Positions 10,111-52,389 of a stretch of 64,000 bases of DNA are shown piece after piece. Positions within the stretch are counted from its first letter, which is position 1, and each line of letters opens with the position of its first letter. A program made the translations under genes and the position numbers. The notes under the pieces were generated by a model. The model had not been told where the DNA came from. It ran no database searches and saw only the letters and a program-made list of their open reading frames with translations. Origin of the DNA: Cristatella mucedo (lineage: Eukaryota > Bryozoa > Phylactolaemata > Cristatellidae); the NCBI GenBank assembly GCA_009760855.2, contig WPIO01000006.1, positions 5,620,001-5,684,000 on the forward strand, read 5' to 3'.

Positions 10111-10959
10111 GGATGAATTACGCTTTATCGATCGTCAGCTACAACGAACAGTAAGGGTAGTATATTGCATCATAGTTTCACCATCTTGCTGGTTTTAATC
10201 TCAGTTCTGAGGCTAGTGTTATGGCACGGTGAACCTAACCGCACGTAGTGCGTGGCCTTGGCCGCTAAGCGAGAATACGCGGTTCGCCCAAATGGCCGTT
10301 GCGAGAACGCTCAAATAACCTCTGAATAGAATACCAGAGCACCGTCCATCTCCCAGGGCTAGGCTGATAAGTATCCTGGGGCGGGGCGGGAGAAGACGCC
10401 TCGCTCTCACTTTTGAGGCGCCATAGCGAGACAGCAGCACGTACCACTTTCGCTTGACAATTCTTCCGCTCAGTTTGGCGGTTCGTCGCCTGTACGAAAA
10501 TGTCGTTAAAAGATTCCTCAGCCGTCGCAGCGTGCCCAATCAATACAGCAATGACCGCGGAATTCGCGAAAAACGACTACCCTCGCTGTCCTGCAGGAAG
10601 GCAGCGGAAAATCTGGCCCGGGGGAGGGGAGGAGGTTAACCTCTCACCCACTGAGTCCGGCTGAGAAGGTGAGGCAGACCACCCAATCAAAGGGGCGGCC
10701 GTGCATGCTCCCTTTATCAAAAAAGTTGTCCTTACACCGCTACCCTTGAAAACCCGACAGCGCTTTCTGTTTGGCTGCCTGGCTTCCGGTCGGTGGCAAC
10801 GGCATGCTGAGAGTCAGAGACATCAGGGGAGCTACTACTCACCCCCGTTCAGGCGAGCCTTGCAGGCTGAGCACAACTTCAAATATGGACTCTTTTGACG
10901 AATTTCGAATGGCAAGCTTTCTCGGTATAAATAGTGCCATAATAGTATTTTAAGCTTCT
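10111..10959. other. No gene recognised
   Basis: Short frames only; nothing with a recognisable domain and no clear repeat. Confidence 0.4.
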
Positions 10960-11230
10960 TTTTGGTGCAAGCCTCCTGTCAAGCTTGGTGGCTCGTCCGT
11001 CGCGAAAGTCGCAGCTGCCGCATAACGGCATTTTCACCGACCTGCACTGGCTCCGAAGCAAGCCGTGGTTCGACTTCAAGATTCCGTCACTTGATTTTAT
11101 GTTCTTTCATTATGTTGCTCCGGCCTACCCATCTTAAACACTTCCCCATCAGGAAACTAATCGAGCCACCAGCTCCCCTGAATCGACTCAGGTCGTTCGG
11201 CTTCTTTAAGTTACCTAAAATCATGGAGAC
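10960..11230 (+). mobile_element. Highly diverged LINE RT C-terminal fragment
   Basis: The + strand carries the order LVRRESRSCRITAF, a diverged version of LVCRERxSCxITPL, followed by a tDLHWL-like stretch and the gccatcaggaaac equivalent of the S-Y-L-S...HQ region. It is frameshifted. Confidence 0.65.
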
Positions 11231-11234
11231 CTTG

Positions 11235-11731
11235 CCGTAAATCATATGTATGCATCTGTATGTATCTACATCTGTAATTCCACAAAGCTGAAAAGGCAGT
11301 GTGTTTTAAATAGTACATGACCTAGATGGTGTTATTATTAAACGATGGTAAAAACTATTGTATAGTATCAACACCATTCAAAATTGCATTTGAACCCCTT
11401 TTCTGATAGCGATCACTTACTGATAAGGCTGAGCTATCCATTTTCAGGAGCACGCACGCGTTCATCAAGTTCTCAAATGCTTGCTTACTTCAATCTAAAT
11501 TTTACGTCCACCTCTGTTCACTACTATGTTATGTATCTCCGTCTGTAACTCCATAAAGTCATAAAGACCACGTGGGTGTTATGCAGGAGAGTTTTGTATA
11601 GCTCACTCACAGCCTAAGTGGCTTTCGGTACGCATTCGGTAACCAACAGACTTTGTCTCACGAAACAAAGAGAAAGTGGGAAGCATAGCAGTCAGGAGAG
11701 CAGTTGAGGTTGCTGTATATCGCAAGCAACT
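11235..11731 (-). mobile_element. LINE family B 3' end fragments
   Basis: tgtatctccgtctgtaactc at 11530-11550 and ggtaaccaacagactttgtc near 11640-11660 match, in reverse complement, the 3' end of the family B copy at 33100-33835. A weaker second piece begins near 11250 (atctacatctgtaattccac). Confidence 0.7.
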
Positions 11732-13384
11732 AGAAACACGATGAGCTTACCACCCACGTGACAGACAAGAGACAACAGGGCGGGCCTGCCATCCACTGCA
11801 GGCTCTTGCAGCAGTGGTTTCCTCCCCCAAGGGCCGGCTGCCGCCCCACCCATCGTATTAGGTACAGACTAGGAGACGAAGGTCTCCTGCTGACAGTGAA
11901 CTCAAAACTGCTCTGGCGACACGAGATTGCATACAAGCCGTGTTAAACCTAAAATCAGCCACCGGAAGGGTTTTAGGATTAGCAGGTGGGAAGGGTGTAA
12001 AACAGTGTAGTGGTACCATTTTTAGCAGCACACCATTTTGAAAAACGCTGGCCTCCACGATCCATCAAGACTGGCAGTGGCCAAACAGACAGCATACGAC
12101 AGTAGCCCAATTAATCAGTCACAGCAGCATCCACATGCAGCTAGAGCAGTGTGCAACGCTAGTCCAACTGGGTCGTTGTGTGACGGCCAGACTTTCAAGC
12201 TCTGAATATGGATTTTCCAACTTGCTGATCCAGAGCCTAATCTTGGCTTAGACTGCTCGACCATTTCATTTCATCTGGACGTGTTTCGAGGCTTACAAAA
12301 ACAGCTGAAGAAACTCTTCAGCTAATTTTTTCAGTGCTTTTCAGTCGTAGAACGAGACCTGCCTCATGCGAATTCAAAGCTCATGATATCACTGCCGCAA
12401 TAGGCCGTCGGTCGGTATCTACAATGTATAGTTACAGTATGAGAAATATCAAAATGATTGATAGCTCAAGGCTGCTACCCCATGGATATTAAAACCTCGA
12501 CACAATCAGGTCTCAGATACTTGGCATTCCTTAAGTCGCGAGATTATGATTCCAAATCTTGCTGGCAATTGTAATACTCTCCGGCCAGGTGTCAGCTGCT
12601 GCCACCAGGACGGTAATGCTGCTCTCTCCACCAGCAGCTGATAATACGATTCGCCCAATGTACGATCGCTTGCAAGTAAGACCTTAGAAATCACTTATCA
12701 AGTGTTAAGTTCAAAAGAGAGAGCCAAAAAGTCTTTGATGGGGGCAACTAGAGTCACAACAACGTGTCAGATCAGGCCCTGAACCGTACTGTCTCTGGTA
12801 GTGCAGCTTAATCTACAACCCGCCTGCTAAGCCCAATGCCAGAAAGGCAGGCATTTTAGCAAGACAAGTATCGAAGGTCAAACGCAGACAGCCAGACATC
12901 TAAGCTAGACGGCAAGCTGCACGGAGGCCGACGGTTATCGTGTATTGAAACATACGACACTCAGCGTGCCCTCTATAAAAGAGCCTAGTCAAGTCTTTAT
13001 CACAAAAAACCACAGTACAGCACACTCTTTTGAGTGTGGCAGCCGGTCATCTGTTGTGCAGACACTAGCAGGCAACAGTGATGAGAAACACCGATACAGA
13101 AAGAAAAACAGCTAGCGGAAGGGTCACAGGGAGGTCAGCAGATCAGCCTAGGACACGCGGCCTCGCACCGATGGCCAGACACACTACCAGGAGCACGGCA
13201 ACCGCCCCGCGCAACGTCCAGCAGGCAACGTCCACGAGACGGAGCACTCAAGCACATCACACTCCAATAAACGCGCACACACGCGAGTGTCAGCAGCAGC
13301 AGCTGGCAATAGAGACGACGAGGAGTGCCAGTCCTTTCAAGTGGTACTGCATAGTCGAGCCGCAGCCCACGCCGTAGCCAATCT
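11732..13384. other. CPT1 3' flank / 3' UTR region
   Basis: This is unique-looking sequence downstream of the CPT1 stop. I saw no convincing minus-strand AATAAA and no other gene. Short frames at 11730-11936 and 13078-13377 (which runs antisense to the last CPT1 exon) have no recognisable product. Confidence 0.4.
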
Positions 13385-44179
<30,795 letters not shown>

Positions 44180-44854
44180 GGCCCGACTTCGCAGCAGAAA
44201 CAGCAGCCGACTGCGACGGTACCTATCAGCAGCAGTTGGTGACACCTGTCAAAGAAGGGAAGGGAGAGGCCTGCAGAATGCACACAAGCTTCCAGTGCAC
44301 AGAACGAGCCACGGTAAAGCTGGGGGATCAGGTCGGAGCAAGCACGAGCAATGGTTACATGTTAGTCAAGTGGGGGCAGGCCCGAGAGGAGTCGAGCAAA
44401 CAGCTGAGCCGAAGCAATTGATGCCTCTCCCTGCTGCTTGCTCTACTGGGCAGCACACACTGTGCAGCACAAGTCGTGCCGAGGAGAGGCTACCGATCTC
44501 TGCCAGCTGCTTCTCGAAGCATGTCATCCTGTGAGAATAGTCAAGTCTATTGAGGCAGAGAAAGAGTGGCAGACGAAGCTGCTGGATCGCAGCCGGCAAC
44601 CTCCTGGGGAGGGGCTCTCTCAGCGCTAGGCAGAAACGGGCAAGAGTTCTCAGAAGCGGCCAGCGCTGCATCTGCAGCAGCCTGCACGATGGGTGTTAGC
44701 GCATGAAAGAAGCTCCATTCATAGGCAAACATAATTCTCTCTAATAATGGGCTCTCGACAGCAGTCCCGAGTAGCTCCGTTGAGTGGGCTTCATCACTGT
44801 CACACTTTGGGGGTGGTGAGTTGAGCAGCAGACGGCTGAAGTGCCATTGGCACC

Positions 44855-45250
44855 GACGAACTCCTTAAATCCTTTGGAGACCGTGCATTTAGCTCGTATG
44901 CTCCCAAAGCCTGGAACTCCCTCCCGACCTGCGTCAGAACATCCACTGACCTGACCACATTTAAAAAGAACTTAAAAACACACCTATTTAGGACAGCATT
45001 TAGCGGGTCCCTGTGATTCGTCCTTGATGTGCTTATGGGTGCTGACACTGTGCATGCTGCCACTAACCAAATTTGCATGCTGACCCTGTGCATGTCACCC
45101 CTAACCATATTATTCATTTTGTTTGTTTTTCAAGCATGATTTTACTTACCATTCAATTGCATTTCACTTTGCAGCAAATGTAAAGCTCCTAGTAAGAGAT
45201 TAAGTTCTCTGAGGGCGCTTTATCAAGTGCATTATTATTATTATTATTAC
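44855..45250 (+). mobile_element. LINE family A 3' fragment
   Basis: It encodes LKSFGDRAFSSYAPKAWNSL and PTCVRTSTDLTTFKKNLKTH, followed by the family 3' UTR, hairpin and (TTA)n. It is close in sequence to 3030-3418. Confidence 0.92.
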
Positions 45251-46960
45251 GAACGAGCCTCAATGACGGCTCCTTGAGAACTTGCCTCCAATACGTGAGG
45301 CCCGTCTAATCTGCTGCATTTTAGATAAAGACCGACCTTTTGCTGATTAGATGAGAGTCATCCGAAAACCGGGAAAGTTGGAAGTGGACAGGCATCTGCT
45401 ATTCGACATACAGCTTGAGTCCAATGTGTGACCAGAATTGGGATTGACCTCGGAAGTTCAATGACTCGGCAGCTCGGCTGAAAAAAGACTTAGAGAGTAC
45501 TTTGCCTCCAATTCAATGAGGGGCACAACGCCAGCTGGGGCTCCTCACTGCTACGACTATGTACCAGTAGCAGGCCTGCACCTGATACAATTTCACCGAC
45601 CTTAAGCTAAGACATTTCTTGTTGGCTGAACAAGGACTTGAGACTGGTGAGATTGCCAATGAAGCACTGCCACATTTAAGATCAAAATGGCCAGCCAAAC
45701 TGCCAGCTTCGCTAAACATACTAACAAGAACAAATGCACGATGTCGGGTGCGCTAACTCCATTTCTGTAGCCATCACCTGATCACGAGGCTGAGGCATAG
45801 CAACACAACTGCCCGTGCTGAATGAATGCACAGCGATCCGAAAAATGTCGCAGCCAGAGGCGACGGAACGAAGCTTTGCAAGCCTCGAAGTCATCTGGGC
45901 AATCACTCAGGAGATCAGTGGTCGCATAAGCATTAAATAAATAGGCGATCAACACCGTAGCTCGGGATAGGAAGATGGCGAGCGACGCAAAAACCCGGTC
46001 GCCCGACGAACCGAATGTCGACGGCCCAGCCAAGAACCCCAACCGCATCCATCAATCAATTGGACAGCGAAATTTGCTCCAAAGTAACATCTTGCGGATG
46101 ATTCTGAAAAGCAGCAGCAATCTAAGCATCTGTCGCTGTTTTCTCTTACAACATTGAGGTTAGCTAACGCATTATACTACAGCACCAAAGGCAGGGTGGA
46201 CGCTGGCCGCCAAGGTCCAAAGTCCATGAGTGTGAGTCAACTGCTCTAACCATGAGTAACGGCCCCCAAAAGCTGTACCGTCCACGGCTGTGGCATCGAG
46301 CAAGTGGGTCAGCTATTTCCTTATAGGGGATCACAAAAAGTAAAGGGCCAAAATCGTCGCCAAATATGACGCCCTAGCGCACGAATGCACCCTGAAGGCC
46401 ACAGGCAACATGGTCACCAGGCGGGGCTACACGAGCACGGAGCCGGCTAAAATGTAGCCAGGCGCCGGCGTCTGTTACTACGACGCACGACGAAGTCTCG
46501 CACTAGGAGGCCAGCCGAAGTGTTGGCCAACTAGGCTTGCAGCACTTACTAATGCTCGGCGATACTCGACTTCACCGATCCGACGGCACGAGCTCACACA
46601 GCCAGCGCCTCGATCTGAAATGCCGGACGAGGATGGTTGGCCCGTGGGTGTGGTACCTGAAACATAGCGGGCCGCGGCCAATCAGCTGGTAACTGCCTCC
46701 CGTCTGCCTCCGCAGGCAGCCGCCGCCTGCTGGTCCTGATCCAGTACAGTCTGGTTCGACTGGTTGCCAGCGGACAACAATACCCTAAAACAAGGCTATG
46801 CCACTTTCGTGGGCTTTTTCAACTGCTTGGCAGCCAGAAAAGTGCTGCCCGTCGAAGCGAGAGCATCCCTACCTGCTAAACTCGTCGGATTGTCTCCCCC
46901 CGTTCGTTCGGCAAACAGCGATAAGCAGAGCCGCTTCGCCCCTCTCGATCCTACCCGATC

Positions 46961-46961
<1 letters not shown>
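45251..46961. other. CPT1 upstream region, no gene established
   Basis: This is the 5' flank of CPT1 on the minus strand, so the promoter and any 5' noncoding exon may lie here. A GC- and CpG-rich stretch is at 46440-46760. Opposed short frames at 45782-46048 (minus, one hydrophobic segment) and 45975-46157 (plus, starting MASDAKTRSPDEP) have no recognised family. Confidence 0.35.
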
Positions 46962-46995
<34 letters not shown>

Positions 46996-47085
46996 GCGCA
47001 TGTGATAAAGCGCTCTCAGAGAACTAAATATTTTCCTGGGCGCTTTACATTTTCTGCAAAGGAAGCACGATCGAACAGTTAGTGG

Positions 47086-49026
47086 CAAGACTGCTCACAA
47101 TAGCATTCTTATAATATTCAATGTTCTGAAATTCAACGATACATGTATTGCAATATTCAATTAAAAATACAGTATATTTAAATATTCTATGCCACCAATT
47201 CAATGCATTGCATATTTACGCATCACATGCTGCAACGTATTGTCTGCGATTTTACAAGTCCTCTTCATGTTCTTCTGCGCTCTCTTCGTTATCATCAGCT
47301 GTCTCTGAGTAATTTTAATTCTCTATCAAGGCAGCCAGAGCCAAATTCCACAGTAACTTGCTTTAATTCAGAAAAAGCAGCGCCTCCAAGGTTCTGTGAT
47401 GCAAACTAAGACTTTGAGGACAGAACACTCGCTTTACCATGGAGAAAAGTCTGTCCACGTCACATGATGTTGGAAGCAAGAAGCGCGTGTTGATGTACTT
47501 GCTGCATGCTTTCTTATCTTCAAAAAGCTGTCGCTTGAGTGCTCGCTTAACAAAAAACAATAGTGCATCATCATCTACAGTTTTTTGCTAGTCCTGAGCT
47601 GCAGGTAGCAACAATCGTTCAATAGCACGTCCTTCATGGATTGTAAGTATTCTCCTTGTTTGCTTGTATCTTGATGATGACCGTTTTCAAATCTTTACTG
47701 TGGATGATATCTGCAGTGTTTCCAATGGGCGCAGGGATGTCATCAAGCGAAATCGACGTGGCTGTTTGAGTGTTGACAACTTTGACATGAGCTAACCAAT
47801 CAACTCCGATTCCGTTGTGAGAAATGTGCTTATGTATGCCTCAGCAGCTAAATTAAAACAGTGACTGCAGCATCCAGAAGTGGCACACCAAGAAGGTCCG
47901 ATGTTGACAGCAGTTTTCCCCAATCAAACAGAAAAGGGATTCGAGAGACAAAGTGTACCACTCAAGTGTCGATTTGATGAAATTCATATGGTTCTCGGCA
48001 GTAAAATTTGTCTCTTCAAGGAGAGGTTCGAAGGCCAACAGATGAATCTGTGGATCAGCAGCATTCTCCTTGCCAGAGTAGACGATAAAAAGACCCATAC
48101 AGTGTGTTGAATCCTCAGACCAGCCATTAAGCACAAGAGCGAAAGTAGTATCTGTAGCGACCTTGACATGTATCTTGTTTTCCACCGCCTCCACCAGCTT
48201 GAGCATATATTTCTTGATTATATTGACAGAGATCGGTTGCAGTTTTGTATTGCTTCAGGTGAGCCCTTTATTGCAAAAGATCAATTCGAGCACATTCGTG
48301 ACGATCCATTCCAGCCATTCGAATACATTGATTGATCGACTATAAAGCATTAACTCCTATGTGGTCTGTCCAGATACTGATTGTCCAGTTCCGGAGATGA
48401 AGCTAGCTGGTTCGGATTTGCCGTCTCCGCATGCTTGTTTGGCCAAGTGAAGTATTTCTAGATAATTCGGGTGCTTCTGCTTGATATGGGATATCAGATT
48501 CATGTAGCCGAGCTTAATGCTTTGTTTGCGAACAGTTCCGAAAGTGCATTTCCACGTATTGGCTGCAGAACCAACAGGATTCTAAAATAATAAATAAATA
48601 GAAATAAAGCTGACAGACCTTGTTGTCAGGTGGGACTGTAGGATGAGAACTTGAACTCGACATAAAATTTGGCGACCACTTCGTCTGAAAGAAAATGACG
48701 CCACCACGATTCTACACGATTGTGTACTTAGTCATATGTGATTGGTTAAAAGGAATTTATACGAATACACGCCCGGATACGTTTTTAATTAGATCTTTTC
48801 AAATGTGAAAAGTCAATTTATGCATTTTTATGTAGTATGTATCACGTGACAGAGACAAATAGGTTTATAATAATGCATTAATATATTACAATATATTGTC
48901 AAATGCATTGGTTTTTGTCAACCAATCCCGTACAATATATTGGTATTGTCGAACGAATCAGCACATTATATTGTAGCCAATATATTGCAGTATATGTTAT
49001 CTACAATGGATTGTTTCCCAGCCTTG
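47086..49026 (-). mobile_element. hAT-family DNA transposon, 1941 bp, boundaries intact, transposase decayed
   Basis: The element is flanked by perfect 8-bp target duplications gttagtgg (47078-47085 and 49027-49034), the hAT standard. The ends are imperfect inverted repeats: caagactgctcacaatagca inward from the left, caaggctgggaaacaatcca inward from the right, 13 of 20 matching. The minus strand encodes a BED-finger-like start (TWKCTFGTVRKQS; LISHIKQKHP), a middle RNase H-fold part (TTFALVLNGWSED) and the C-terminal dimerisation block (DVDRLFSMVKRVF). Several stops and at least one frameshift break it. AT-rich subterminal zones at 47100-47210 and 48860-49015 repeat caatatattg-type words. Confidence 0.93.
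47363..48580 (-). pseudogene. hAT transposase pseudogene
   Basis: Reading right to left: BED-like zinc finger near 48470-48580 with one Cys of the pair replaced by Gly but H-x4-H kept; stops near 48358 and 48250; an open 117-codon block at 47853-48206 with DTTFALVLNGWSED; a frameshift into FNLAAEAYISTF; then the dimerisation block at 47363-47560 (TSCDVDRLFSMVKRVF) ending in LEALLFLN. Order and motifs are those of hAT transposases. No functional protein is expected. Confidence 0.88.
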
Positions 49027-49439
49027 GTTAGTGGTAACATGCTCACTAAGCAACAACAATAACGTGGTTAGGGGTGACATGCACAGGGTCAGCATGCAAG
49101 AATGGTTGGCCGTAGCATGCACAGTGTCACACCTGACTCGATCGAGTATGGAACGGTGGACGGCAGCCCGTCGTCGAGGCTGACGGCTAGTCGGTCACCG
49201 TCCACCGACAACGCTAATAGATACAGTAGGTAATTCTGATACCTCGAACCAAATATTTTCTAGACACGTCAAATATGATAGAAAGGAAGTAACACGGTTG
49301 GTTAGTAATAACCTGCACCAGCTGTAAGCGTCTTAGTGTGCAGGCAGAAAGACCTGCAAGTATGGACTAGCGAGCAATATGAGTCTAGCATGAATTTCGC
49401 CAATGTAGGGACCAGATGGGCGGCGGCAACCTATTTAAG

Positions 49440-49630
49440 CCAGCCCTATTTTCTTCAATGTCACCTATCTGAAAGTAGCCACATGATTTTGGAGCCGATG
49501 TGGTCATCTAGTGAAAGGAATTTTTTTAATACGACATCCAGATTTCGTGCATAGGAGATATTCTTGCTGCGATTTTGTAATAGGACGTCCAGATTACGTG
49601 CACAAGAGATATACTTGCTCAGATGCATTC
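49440..49630 (-). mobile_element. Small LINE fragment with internal tandem duplication
   Basis: cacctatctgaaagtagcca, then gagccgatgtggtcatctag, match 4118-4170. The piece with catccagatttcgtgcatag is followed by a second version, cgtccagattacgtgcacaa, about 50 bp on. Confidence 0.65.
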
Positions 49631-51435
49631 TATTTAAGAAAGTTTGCTATCATCACAGTACGATTCTAAAAAGTGTTCTTTTAGTTATTACTCCCAAGTG
49701 GTGTTTTAGCTCTTGAGTACGTTTCGAGAGCAAGCCTCTGAGCCAAGGACGAACTGTGCACGCTAAAAAGACGTCTGCCTCATTATTTTAAGAGCTTGAA
49801 TCTGAGCAGCGATTGTGCCCAGCTCGGCACACGGCAGCTTGGTTAAGTGATTCAAAACTAATTATCTTTTTAGACAACCTAAAAACACGGTATTCTGCTA
49901 TAAAGCTGTTACGCCTCCGCAAACCCAACGTTGCTCTGAAGTTTCAAGCCAAGGACAGTACCACATTAGCGGCCTTTCTACCGTCTTGAACTCGTCTACG
50001 GATGGCAGGGGAATCACCCTTGGTGGTGAAGCTCTCGAAATTCGAGCGCCGACATCAGCTCCCCGCACGACAGACCTTCAAGAGTTGCTCTCCGAGTCGG
50101 GTAAAATACGCCCCGCTCAGGCTACGCCGGATATCCGGCCAATTGGTTGCGCTCGTAGTAACTGTTGCTCATACGCCAGCATACACTGAGTATCCCCCAT
50201 GCTAGACGTCCTGGAACAAGGCAACGGACGCTATCACCGACCAAAGACGTGTCACTAACCTACGAAATGCTTTATTTCTGGCTTAGGCCGAGTGCCTAGA
50301 AAGAGGTTTAGTTCTGCGATGGCACTATGCATATTTCCTATTGGCATTACTTAGCATCAAGGATACCGAAAAGCAGAAAGAATACGGAAATATGATAGTG
50401 GCTATCAAATCCAGTGTCGCCGAAAAGTTGGAAGACCTCTCCATCGATATTGGTCTTAGCGAATCACTCGGTGACGTCTGCCGCACTATACAAATGCACC
50501 GTTCCAAAACGACTTGTCGTTAGAAGAGCGAATTGCTTTTCTGTCAAATCTGTTTGGCGGAACTTTCAACAAGAGAAACGTTTAAAAAATTCACTACCTA
50601 TTTAGATGAGAGCTAATTTCCGAAATAGTCCAGTGTTTGTTACATCACGGTTATATTACAGAGATTTATTTTACCAATGACTCTTGGCCTGTCCCATTAA
50701 TCTTCAGCTGTTGGTGCAGCTCGTCCGGTCTGTTCACAGCGGCATTATACTGCTGCCACGTCACATTAATTCTTTCTGTGCTTCGCTGCCGGCTCAGCTG
50801 AAAGTGTAGAACTCTTCTCTCGCTTACACCAACCCAATACCTATCCGACCTCTTTGCTATTCACAGGTGATCTCACGTCACTTGATCTCCGGCTTCCAGT
50901 GATCCCACGCCTTTCCTCGCAATAAATTGAAGTCCTTTAGTCATCGGACCGTTGGTTCGAATGGGTCGAAAGTTTGGAGTTCGCTTTTGGCCTCTGCTTG
51001 TATCTTCGCTGACATCGCATCCTTCATTCACAATTGAAGAGACATCTGTGATGCCCTTGAGTTTCAAGTGAAATGCATTTCCTATGTGCTCTCCGTGCTT
51101 ATAAGTGCAAGATTTGGAACACTCTACTCAGCAGGGGTCCAAATAACCAGCGGCCTGAGTGTCAGCCTCTTCTTTACTTTCGCACGCTTTTCTAAGCATG
51201 ACACGTAGTGGGCACAACACGTCTCGGTTATTGTTTTTCTTGCAAACAGTTGTAGGGCACCTGGACACAGAGATTTGATTATTTTATGGAGCTGTAACAA
51301 AGACCGACGATTATGCAAAACAAGTCCTAATACTCTTGCATTTAGCTGCAGTATTTGGCAATATCCGCGGCCTTCAGGTGCTTATGTAGGTCCACCCACG
51401 CGTACTTCCAAATGTGAGTCTTGAGAAATAGTTGC
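49631..51435. other. Unassigned region with a LINE tail at 50280-50345
   Basis: gagtgcctagaaagaggttt followed by agttctgcgatggcactatg is a diverged LINE hairpin (+). Adjacent frames at 49986-50189, 50341-50523 and 51124-51318 show no domain I recognise. Confidence 0.4.
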
Positions 51436-51570
51436 AGCCCTGGTTTAGCCCAGGGGTTAAGGTGCGCGCCTATGGCAACCTAGGTCGTGGGTTCGAGCCC
51501 TACTACACATGTAAAGCGGCTGGACAGAGATAAAGGTTTAAAGGGAAATTTTAGTACAAGTTATAATGTA
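51436..51570 (+). repeat. tRNA-headed SINE (type 1)
   Basis: ccctggtttagcccaggggt, gttaaggtgcgcgcc and the canonical B box gggttcgagccc form a good tRNA-like head. atgtaaagcggctggacaga follows as the tail start, then an AT-rich end. Confidence 0.82.
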
Positions 51571-52207
51571 TATTGTATGCATGCACATAGTCCACGTTTT
51601 ATTGATACGCCATAGTGTGAAGCCTTCAAAAATATAGCTGATTTTAAATGGCCACTTTAATCAATTTCCAATGCGTCAGGTATACGCATACAGGCCTTAG
51701 CAAAAATGCTTGAAAAACAGGTAAATGTAGTATCTTCCTGGTCTGAAATTCCCCCTGGCTGCAGGCCACGAGGAAAGAATTAATGACTCACAGATCAACC
51801 ATGTACCGGTTGCAAAGTTTAGTCACAATTATTAGGCCAACAATATCAACGACTCTCTCCATTAGACCAGTGAATCACTTTGTTGGATGACTATTTGATT
51901 ACGATTTAATGGTTTCCTGGTGGTAATTATGGAACCTTTTTAGCACAGCATGAACGGAATTTTGATGCCATTGGACACAACTGAAGCTTCGGTGCGAGCT
52001 GATAGTATTCTATTAGAGCTCGTACACAATAAACACTCACAGAGGATACATTGTGGGGCAGCTCTTCTGTGCCAACTGGGCTTTAAATCCGGCACATCGA
52101 CGCACTGGTGATGGGTAGCACTAGCAAACTGCTGATCAAGTATTTTTTTATCCCTCATTGTCTTCTTACAGACTATTCTTCTTACGCTTTGCCATCTTTA
52201 GCCAAGT

Positions 52208-52387
52208 TCCAGGCCCGGCTTTCCCTGCTCCAGGTCCGGCTTTCCCTGCTCCAGGCCCGGCTTTCCCTGCTCCAGGTCCGGCTTTCCCTGCTCCAGGTCC
52301 GGCTTTCCCTGCTCCAGGTCCGGCTTTCCCTGCTCCAGGTCCGGCTTTCCCTGCTCCAGGTCCGGCTTTCCCTGCTCCAGGTCCGGA
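52208..52387. repeat. 21-nt minisatellite, about 8 copies
   Basis: The unit ggctttccctgctccaggtcc repeats eight times almost without change; copies 1 and 3 differ by one T/C. Because 21 is a multiple of 3, the frames stay open and read as repeats of PAPGPAF or SLLQVRL. No gene structure supports translation. Confidence 0.96.
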
Positions 52388-52389
52388 TA

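Larger units (their letters stand above)
46962..49140 (-). mobile_element. LINE family A tail, split by a hAT insertion
   Basis: 46962-47085 holds (AAT)n, the hairpin and the start of the 3' UTR in reverse complement. 49035-49140 continues it with aacgtggttaggggtgacat and gcacagggtcagcatgcaag. Removing 47086-49034 restores the order seen in intact copies such as 55808-56010. Confidence 0.85.
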
